Positions 1-4,867 of a DNA stretch of 8,008 nucleotides are shown here, piece by piece. The notes under the pieces were generated by a model. The model was not told where the DNA came from. It ran no database searches and worked only from the letters and a program-made list of their open reading frames with translations. Position numbers and translations under genes: made by a program. How positions within the stretch are numbered: position 1 is the stretch's first letter; each line of letters opens with the position of its first letter. The DNA comes from JAITWN01 sp964384095 (GTDB taxonomy: Bacteria; Pseudomonadota; Gammaproteobacteria; SZUA-140), in assembly GCA_964384095.1 (NCBI GenBank), contig CAYLKC010000085.1, positions 1-8,008 on the forward strand, in the 5' to 3' direction.

Positions 1-101
1 TCGAGAACCAGCTGTTCTACAAGGACAACACCCGCATGCTCTACGGCGACGCCCAAGGCGTCGTCGGTGAGCTGATCGCGACGCTGAAGCAGATGGCGTA
101 G
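1..101 (+). CDS. pntB: NAD(P) transhydrogenase subunit beta, C-terminal fragment
   Basis: Only the last 32 complete codons and the TAG stop (99-101) are present; the gene enters from the left edge, with the first full codon at base 3. The visible peptide has the hallmark tail of PntB: E-N-x-L-F-Y-x-x-N-T-x-M-L-Y-G-D-A, then a short amphipathic helix ending LKQMA. In the family this tail belongs to the cytosolic NADP(H)-binding domain III of the membrane transhydrogenase, which couples hydride transfer from NADH to NADP+ to proton import. It is convergent with the sulfotransferase gene and separated from it by the repeat cluster at 152-295. The assignment rests on recognising a short but highly characteristic end. 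Subunit organisation (pntAA/pntAB) is outside the window. Confidence 0.85.
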   Translation, partial: ENQLFYKDNTRMLYGDAQGVVGELIATLKQMA

Positions 102-151
102 GGGGTGGCGGGGCTGTTGTGGCTTGCTCGCGCTTTCCTGCCTCCCCGCCC

Positions 152-188
152 GCATCCCCCCTGGCCCCCCTTCGCAAGCGAAGGGGGG
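152..188 (+). repeat. Palindromic repeat unit 1 (forward)
   Basis: The unit is a 13-base leader GCATCCCCCCTGG followed by a palindrome at 165-188. The palindrome is an 11-base arm CCCCCCTTCGC, central AA, and the exact complement of the arm. The leader makes the unit directional. It lies 50 bp past the pntB stop in the gap between convergent genes, where it could fold in RNA from either strand. It has no adjacent T-run, so it is not a classical intrinsic terminator. Confidence 0.9.
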
Positions 189-256
189 AATTGATACTGC
201 ACTGCCACTCCCCCCCCATCGCAAGTGAAGGGGGGAATTGATACTGCACTGCCACT
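181..256 (+). repeat. Direct repeat, 47-bp period
   Basis: Bases 181-209 and 228-256 are identical over 29 bases: AAGGGGGG, then AATTGATACTGCACTGCCACT. Each copy spans the right half of a palindromic unit and its downstream flank. The 9-base core CTGCACTGC also occurs inverted at 294-302, just beyond unit 3. Confidence 0.85.
212..235 (+). repeat. Degenerate palindromic repeat unit 2
   Basis: This 24-bp copy of the palindrome carries two substitutions (A at 218, T at 226) that break the arm pairing, and it has no C-rich leader. It is embedded in a 47-bp-period direct repeat: the block starting AAGGGGGGAATTGATACT at 181 recurs at 228, with 29 identical bases. Unit 2 therefore probably arose with its flank by local duplication and then decayed. 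Confidence 0.8.
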
Positions 257-258
257 TC

Positions 259-295
259 CCCCCCTTCGCTTGCGAAGGGGGGTCAGGGGGGATGC
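259..295 (-). repeat. Palindromic repeat unit 3 (inverted)
   Basis: The palindrome at 259-282 has perfect 11-bp arms and central TT. The leader at 283-295 reads GCATCCCCCCTGA on the minus strand. The unit is therefore inverted relative to unit 1; over 37 bases the two differ at a single leader position. The minus-strand leader supplies the final His-Pro-Pro codons and TGA stop (283-285) of the sulfotransferase gene. Confidence 0.9.
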
Positions 296-2028
296 AGTGC
301 AGAGACCAGCGCCGACAAGTGGCGTTCGTAATGTCGCCAGCGGCCGATCGAGGAGGTGTAGATCGGTTTGTTGACCTGGTCGTAGCTCGCGGTCGCGGTG
401 ACGCGGGTGTTTTCGTGGAAGCGCAGGCAGGCGTCGTCCCATTCGAGTCCGCAGTACGCGACCATGCGCCGGCTGACGCCGTCGAGGTCGCCGACCAGTT
501 CCTCGTAGCGCACGTCGAGAAATTCGATGCCCAGTTCCCGCCAGTACGCCATCAATCTTTCATAGCCGCGATAGTAGCGCCCGAGCTGTTCGAGGTCGTA
601 GCTGTAGCGGTTCGGTCCGGAGAAGTTCTGGAAGTAGCACGACAGACAGGTGTCGAGCGGGTCGCGAATCGTGTGCAGGATCTTTGCGTTCGGGAACAGC
701 AGCGCGATGAGCCCGAGATAGAGGAAGTTCTGCGGCATCTTGTCGGTGACGACGGGCTTGCCGCCGGCGAGCTTCGCGAGGCCGTCGAGTGCGCGCCGGG
801 CCAGGGCGCGGACCTTTGCCGGTTCCGGCCGGAAGGCCGGTGTGCCGTAGCCGAGTTCGGCCGCGAGGACGCCGACCAGGTTGAGCTCCCCGGCGCCGTG
901 CACCTGCGGGTGGCTGGCGAGGATCTGCTCGACGAGGCTGGTGCCGGAGCGCGGCATGCCGAGGATGAAGACGGGCTGCACGCCGGCCTCGACGCTGCGC
1001 GGAAAGGCCCGGAACGCCGCGGCGTCGAAGTTCGCGAGGACCTCGTCCATCGGCATCTGCCGGCCGGCCGCGCCGAAGCGGCGCCACACCGAGGCGTTGG
1101 CGTCGTGATAGCGCGCGAACGCGGTGTCGTAGTCCCCGGCGCGGTCATGCAGCTGGCCGAGCAGGAACAGGATCCGCTCCCGGGTGATCGTATCGAGCGC
1201 GGGCCGGTCGAGCGCGCGCTCGAGCCGCTCGATCACCGGCTCGTCCGGACGCGCGCGCGCGCAGAGCTTCGCGTACAGCACCAGTAACTGTGCGTTGTCG
1301 TCGAGCCGCGGCAGGAGCGGACGCAGTTCGTCGAGCGCCTGTTCGGGCCGGCCGAGGCGTTCGAGGACCTCCGCCGCGCCGAAGATCGCCTGCGCCGCCC
1401 CGGGCGCGAGCCGCAGCGCGTTGCGGTAATGGTCGAGGGCCTCGTCGAGCGCGCCCATGTCGTGGCAGATGCGGCCCAGCGTGATCTGCACCCGGGGATC
1501 GTCCGGCGCCTGCGCCTGTGCCCGCGCGGCGACCGGGTATGCGGCGGTGAAGCGGCCCGCGAGCCGCAGCGCGGCGGCGAGTCCGTCGAGCGCTGCGACG
1601 CGCTCGGGCACCGTGTCGAGGACGCGCTGGAATTCGGCGATCGCCTCGTCGTAGCGGCACAGCTCGGTGAGGATGCGCCCGAGCGATTCGCGCGCCTCGT
1701 GCAGCCCGGGCGCCTGTTCGAGCGCCCGCCGCAACGGGGCCTCGGCGTCCGCGTTGCGGCCGCGCAGCTCGAATACCTGGCCGAGTCGGAACCACGCCTC
1801 GGTCATGGCGGGCGCGATCGCCGTCGCGGCGCGCAGCGGCGCTTCGGCCTCGTCGAGACGGCCCTGCCGCGCCAGCGCGAGGCCGAGCAGGACCTGCGCC
1901 CGCGCGTCGCCGGGCGATTCCGCAACGATCGCCGCGAACAACGCCTGCGCCTGCGCGAGGTCATTGCGCTGCAGCGCGGCAAGCGCCGCAGAGAAGCGCG
2001 GATTCGGGGGTGGAGGGGTGTCGGTCAT
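283..2028 (-). CDS. TPR-repeat sulfotransferase
   Basis: The 581-residue protein joins an N-terminal array of tetratricopeptide repeats (about residues 10-310, with repeated A-x-x-x-L-G-x-A-L and L-x-x-A-P motifs) to a C-terminal PAPS-dependent sulfotransferase domain. The 5'-phosphosulfate loop is visible as FILGMPRSGTSLVEQIL (354-370). The 3'-phosphate site is I-R-D-P-L-D-T-C-L-S (454-463), and a late KPIYTSSIGRW segment (554-564) is typical of this family. There is no signal peptide or membrane segment, so a cytosolic enzyme is likely; the acceptor substrate cannot be read from sequence. The ATG at 2028 is chosen because it has a weak GGA 9 nt upstream and because the longer in-frame start at 2100 would be encoded by repeat DNA. 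A TACAAT hexamer at 2045-2050 (minus strand) is a possible -10 box without a clear -35. Both gene ends abut repeat clusters. Confidence 0.85.
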   Translation of the reverse strand: MTDTPPPPNPRFSAALAALQRNDLAQAQALFAAIVAESPGDARAQVLLGLALARQGRLDEAEAPLRAATAIAPAMTEAWFRLGQVFELRGRNADAEAPLRRALEQAPGLHEARESLGRILTELCRYDEAIAEFQRVLDTVPERVAALDGLAAALRLAGRFTAAYPVAARAQAQAPDDPRVQITLGRICHDMGALDEALDHYRNALRLAPGAAQAIFGAAEVLERLGRPEQALDELRPLLPRLDDNAQLLVLYAKLCARARPDEPVIERLERALDRPALDTITRERILFLLGQLHDRAGDYDTAFARYHDANASVWRRFGAAGRQMPMDEVLANFDAAAFRAFPRSVEAGVQPVFILGMPRSGTSLVEQILASHPQVHGAGELNLVGVLAAELGYGTPAFRPEPAKVRALARRALDGLAKLAGGKPVVTDKMPQNFLYLGLIALLFPNAKILHTIRDPLDTCLSCYFQNFSGPNRYSYDLEQLGRYYRGYERLMAYWRELGIEFLDVRYEELVGDLDGVSRRMVAYCGLEWDDACLRFHENTRVTATASYDQVNKPIYTSSIGRWRHYERHLSALVSALHPP

Positions 2029-2087
2029 GGTCTTTTGTCCGGGTATTGTACCTGCTGCACGTCGCCCGCTGCGCGCATCCCCCCCTG

Positions 2088-2111
2088 CCCCCCTTCGCAA
2101 GCGAAGGGGGG
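2088..2111 (+). repeat. Palindromic repeat unit 4 (forward)
   Basis: This is a perfect palindrome with the same 11-bp arms and AA centre as unit 1, preceded by a leader at 2075-2087 (GCATCCCCCCCTG, one extra C). It lies upstream of the sulfotransferase start and downstream of the flavoprotein stop, in a 222-nt gap between codirectional genes. Confidence 0.9.
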
Positions 2112-2122
2112 TGTTGGATGTA

Positions 2123-2140
2123 CCCCTTGCCAGTGAAGGG
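2123..2140 (+). repeat. Decayed palindromic repeat copy
   Basis: CCCCTTGCCAGTGAAGGG matches the core of the palindrome with one deleted base and two or three substitutions. It shares the GTGAAGG variant seen in unit 2. It has no leader. The short length makes this the least certain copy, but its position between units 4 and 5 supports it. Confidence 0.5.
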
Positions 2141-2151
2141 CCACGCTGCGC

Positions 2152-2187
2152 GCATCCCCCCTGCCCCCCTTCGCAAGCGAAGGGGGG
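2152..2187 (+). repeat. Palindromic repeat unit 5 (forward)
   Basis: A 12-base leader GCATCCCCCCTG at 2152-2163 precedes a perfect palindrome at 2164-2187 with AA centre. It is the second copy of the 50-bp duplication and forms an inverted pair with unit 6, about 20 bp away. Confidence 0.9.
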
Positions 2188-2207
2188 TGTTGAGGGCTAT
2201 GCAGTTA

Positions 2208-2244
2208 CCCCCCTTCGCTTGCGAAGGGGGGCCAGGGGGGGATG
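2208..2244 (-). repeat. Palindromic repeat unit 6 (inverted)
   Basis: The perfect palindrome at 2208-2231 has a TT centre, and the minus-strand leader at 2232-2244 reads CATCCCCCCCTGG. The unit ends 6 bp from the TGA of the flavoprotein gene (2251-2253), so it would be the first structure formed at the 3' end of that transcript. Both clusters thus have the same overall order, forward copies followed by one inverted copy. Confidence 0.9.
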
Positions 2245-2250
2245 TCTCCC

Positions 2251-3789
2251 TCAGGGCCCGCGCAACCCGAATACCCGCTTCACCCACCACCTGATCATCG
2301 GCGTCAGCTGCGCTTTCATCCGTTCATCGGCGACCTTGCGGTTGATCTGCGACAGCGTCGGGTAGATGTGGAGCACGCCGGAGAGGTCGGCCGCCTTCAT
2401 GCGCTTTTTGATCGCGAGCGCATATTCATGGATCAGCTCGCCGGCCTGCGGGCCGGCGATCGCGGCGCCGAGCAGGCGGCCGCGTGGCGTCGTGACGAGC
2501 TTGGCGAGGCCCTCGGGTTCGGCGTCGGTGCGGGCGCGGTCGATGCCAAAGAACGGAAAGCGGAAGACGCGATGCCGTAACCCTTCCCGCTTCGCCTCGT
2601 GTTCCGACAGACCGACGCGCGCGAGTTCGGGATCGGTGAACGTGCACCACGGCACCGCCCGCGTCTCGACCCTGGCCGGCAGCCGGAACAGCGCGTTGCG
2701 CAGCACGACGCCGGCCTGGTGCTCGGCCATGTGCGTGAACTGGTGCGGGCCGGTCACATCGCCGCAGGCGAAGATATGCGGCGTCGAGGTGCGCAAACGG
2801 GCGTCGGTGCGAATCCGGCCGTCCTCGATGACGACACCGGCGGCGTCGAGACCGAGGCCCTCGAGGTTGGCCCGCCGCCCGGTCGTCACCAGCAGGTGCG
2901 TGCCGCCGATCAACCGCGTTTGATCCTTCCGCTCCGCGGAATGTTCGCCGTTCACCGGATGTTCTCCGGCCGCAAGGGCCTGACCCCGTCGACCAGGATC
3001 ATGCAGGCGATCATCGACATCCGCATGCCGCGTCCGCAGCCCGATCCCGTGAGGCCCGCGGTCCGCCGCGATCACATGGCAGTGAGTGTGGATCGTCACG
3101 CCCTCGTCGGCGAGCCGCGTCGCGACGACCCCGGCGAGATCGGCGTCCTCGCGCGACAGCACATGCGCGCCCGACTCGATCAGCGTGACGCGGCTGCCGA
3201 GGCGCGCGAAGGCCTGCGCCATCTCGCAGCCGGTCGGCCCGCCGCCGAGCACGATCAGTTCGGGCACCGCCTCGGCGAGCGCGAACAGCGTGTCGCTGGT
3301 CAGGAAGGGGATCGAATCGAGGCCGGGGAGCGGCGGCAGCGCCGGGCGCGAACCGGTCGCGATGACGAAACGGCGCGCGGTGATCGCGCGGCCGTCGACC
3401 TCGAAGACCTGCGGTGACGTAAAGCTTCCGCTGCCGAACACGAGCTCGATGCCGAGCTTGCGGAAGCGGTCCGGGTCGTCATGCTCGCCGATCTGTTCGA
3501 TGACGCGGCGGACCCGTTGCAGTACGCGCGGCAGGTCGATCGCCGGCTCGACCGCGTCGAGGCCGAAGCGCCGTGCATTGCGCATCGCCTGTGCCGCCCT
3601 GGCCGACGCCAGCAGCGCCTTGCTCGGCACGCAGCCGTGCCACAGGCAGTCCCCGCCGAGCCGCCCGGACTTCTCGACCAGCACGACCTTCGCCCCGAGC
3701 TGCGCCCCGCCCGCCGCGACGACCAGCCCCGCCGCGCCGCCGCCGATGACGCAGAGATCGAATTCGGGTGAAGGCTTCTGCATCGGCAT
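2251..3789 (-). CDS. FAD-dependent pyridine nucleotide-disulfide oxidoreductase (mercuric reductase/lipoamide dehydrogenase-like)
   Basis: This 512-residue protein is a class I flavoprotein disulfide reductase. The N-terminal FAD site is VIGGGAAGL (14-22). The redox-active pair is C48-LWHG-C53, followed by VPSKALL. The NAD(P) site is VLGGGPTGCE (180-189), and the second FAD motif is IFACGD (339-344). The C-terminal dimerisation domain begins at about VPWCTFTDPELA (379-390). The usual HPTxxE dyad of this superfamily reads Y476-P-T-L-S-Q481 here, so the canonical catalytic His and Glu are replaced. A stretch of about 35 residues (256-292) looks inserted between the NAD domain and the LLVTTGRR motif (299-306). 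Two in-frame ATGs (3789, 3783) are possible and neither has a clear Shine-Dalgarno site. Substrate is unknown; the family includes Hg(II), lipoamide and glutathione reductases and uncharacterised membrane-associated members. Confidence 0.85.
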   Translation of the reverse strand: MPMQKPSPEFDLCVIGGGAAGLVVAAGGAQLGAKVVLVEKSGRLGGDCLWHGCVPSKALLASARAAQAMRNARRFGLDAVEPAIDLPRVLQRVRRVIEQIGEHDDPDRFRKLGIELVFGSGSFTSPQVFEVDGRAITARRFVIATGSRPALPPLPGLDSIPFLTSDTLFALAEAVPELIVLGGGPTGCEMAQAFARLGSRVTLIESGAHVLSREDADLAGVVATRLADEGVTIHTHCHVIAADRGPHGIGLRTRHADVDDRLHDPGRRGQALAAGEHPVNGEHSAERKDQTRLIGGTHLLVTTGRRANLEGLGLDAAGVVIEDGRIRTDARLRTSTPHIFACGDVTGPHQFTHMAEHQAGVVLRNALFRLPARVETRAVPWCTFTDPELARVGLSEHEAKREGLRHRVFRFPFFGIDRARTDAEPEGLAKLVTTPRGRLLGAAIAGPQAGELIHEYALAIKKRMKAADLSGVLHIYPTLSQINRKVADERMKAQLTPMIRWWVKRVFGLRGP

Positions 3790-3833
3790 GATGTCGGATC
3801 GGAATCGTTGTTCGTTGGCACAGCAATCGCCGG

Positions 3834-3942
3834 AGCCTGTGGCCCTGACCCGTGACGGGAATTTACGGCCGCACGGATGCGGCCGTTAAGCGTACAGGGA
3901 TGTATTCACAGCGATTCCCGTCACGGGTCAGGGCCACAGGCT
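3834..3942. repeat. 109-bp nested inverted repeat (MITE- or ERIC-like)
   Basis: The left arm at 3834-3862 begins AGCCTGTGGCCCTGACCC and is the exact reverse complement of the right arm at 3914-3942: 29 bp with no mismatch. Inside is a second hairpin with arms ACGGCCGCA (3865-3873) and TGCGGCCGT (3878-3886) around a CGGA loop. The remainder includes GCGTACAGGGATGTATTCAC. The element fills the gap between the pyrK-like stop (3995) and the flavoprotein start (3789) and contains no gene. Size, terminal inverted repeats and intergenic position suit a non-autonomous miniature element or an ERIC-type palindrome. I see no convincing target-site duplication at its edges. As RNA it would form a long stem that could end or stabilise the pyr transcript. 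Confidence 0.85.
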
Positions 3943-3994
3943 TCCACCCGCGTACTCACGCGCACGAGGAAACGAGTCCGACTCGACAATGCTG

Positions 3995-4867
3995 TCAGAA
4001 CACCTGCGCCGCATCGAACACCGGCCCGTCGACGCAGACGCGCTTCATCGCCGGTCCCTGCGGGGTCTGTACGAGGACCGTACAGCCGGCGCAGCCGCCG
4101 ACCGCGCAGGCCATGAATTCCTCGAGCGAGACCTGGCACGGCAGACCGTACTCCTTCGCCAGCGCGGCGACCGCGGCGAGCATCGGGTGCGGGCCGCAGG
4201 CGAAGATCGCGACCTCGTTGCGTTCGCCCGCTTCGAGGGTGTCGAGCCACGCGCGCGCGAGATCGGTGATGTAGCCGTCGAAGCAGCCGGCGTAGCCCTG
4301 CAGCGTTGCAAGACGGCTCGGGATGCCCCAGTCGTCCATCAGTGGCATCGCCGCGATCGCGCTCGCCGGCGCGCCGGGCAGCATGATCTGCGACGGTCGC
4401 GGCCGGAACGGGAACGGCACCTCGGAACCCATCATCACCACCGGCCGGTACGGATGTTCGTCGTGTTTCATCGTCTCGGCGAGAAAGACCATCGGCGGGA
4501 TGCCGACGCCGCCGCCGAGCAGCAGCGCGCGCGGCCGCGCCGGGTCCGGCGTGAACGGCACACCGATCGGTCCGAGCACACTCAGCGTTTCGCCGACCTT
4601 GCGCTGCGCAAGCAGCGCAGTGCCGTGACCGAACACCCGGTAGAGGATGTCGATCCAGCCGGCGTCCCCGCCGCTGCGCATGATCGAGAACGGTCGCCGC
4701 ATCGGCAGCAACGGGTCACAGGCCAGGTGCACGAAGGCCCCGGCGCGCGCCGCCCGCGCGGTCTTCGGCGCGTGCAGCCGCAACTGGTGCTGGTCGCCGT
4801 CGAAGGCCTGGTGGGCGAGGATCTCGGCGTCCTCGACAAAGATCGTGTTGCGGTGCGGCTTGTTCAT
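3995..4867 (-). CDS. pyrK: Dihydroorotate dehydrogenase electron-transfer subunit-like iron-sulfur flavoprotein
   Basis: The 290-residue protein has the full PyrK layout: a ferredoxin-reductase-type FAD domain with R-R-P-F-S-I (57-62), an NAD-binding domain with LLLGGGVGIPPM (115-126) and FACGPHPML (222-230), and a C-terminal [2Fe-2S] domain with Cys254, 259, 262 and 278 (CX4CX2CX15C) followed by VDGPVFDAAQVF. In type 1B dihydroorotate dehydrogenase this subunit passes electrons from PyrD-bound FMN to NAD+. The start overlaps the pyrC' stop as ATGA and has no Shine-Dalgarno site of its own, indicating translational coupling. No pyrD lies in the window. An alternative is a related NAD(P)H-dependent reductase with another partner; the RVCVDGPVF ending favours true PyrK. 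A longer reading upstream only shadows pyrC'. Confidence 0.82.
   Translation of the reverse strand: MNKPHRNTIFVEDAEILAHQAFDGDQHQLRLHAPKTARAARAGAFVHLACDPLLPMRRPFSIMRSGGDAGWIDILYRVFGHGTALLAQRKVGETLSVLGPIGVPFTPDPARPRALLLGGGVGIPPMVFLAETMKHDEHPYRPVVMMGSEVPFPFRPRPSQIMLPGAPASAIAAMPLMDDWGIPSRLATLQGYAGCFDGYITDLARAWLDTLEAGERNEVAIFACGPHPMLAAVAALAKEYGLPCQVSLEEFMACAVGGCAGCTVLVQTPQGPAMKRVCVDGPVFDAAQVF

Larger units (their letters stand above)
2067..2192 (+). repeat. Tandem ~50-bp duplication containing units 4 and 5
   Basis: Bases 2067-2116 and 2144-2192 are the same block apart from one C in a homopolymer run. Both begin CGCTGCGCGCAT, run through leader and palindrome, and end TGTTG. The 77-bp offset encloses the decayed copy at 2123-2140. 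Sharing of bases outside the leader-palindrome core indicates local duplication rather than independent insertion. Confidence 0.8.

Noticed and set aside
152..295. Short repeated palindromes with spacers, resembling a small CRISPR array
   Set aside because: Copies occur in both orientations, spacing is irregular, the spacer between copies is itself repeated, and no cas gene is present.
238..1287. Long plus-strand ORF opposite the sulfotransferase gene
   Set aside because: It is an antisense shadow of the high-GC sulfotransferase CDS, with no recognisable domain, and its start lies in repeat DNA.
2045..2073. Sigma70-type promoter for the sulfotransferase gene
   Set aside because: TACAAT on the minus strand is a fair -10 box, but the expected -35 position reads CGCAGC and the leader would be only about 10 nt; not strong enough to list as a feature.
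2029..2100. 24-residue N-terminal extension of the sulfotransferase from an ATG at 2100
   Set aside because: The extension is encoded by repeat unit 4 and its flank; the ATG at 2028 has a GGA upstream and gives a normal TPR protein start.
1961..2290. ORFs in both strands through the right repeat cluster
   Set aside because: The peptides are translations of the C6/G6 repeats (PPSQAKGG-type strings in several frames) and have no independent coding support.
3826..3950. Target-site duplication at the edges of the 109-bp inverted repeat
   Set aside because: The flanks (GCCGG on the left, TCCAC on the right) do not match, so insertion by a duplicating transposase is not demonstrated.
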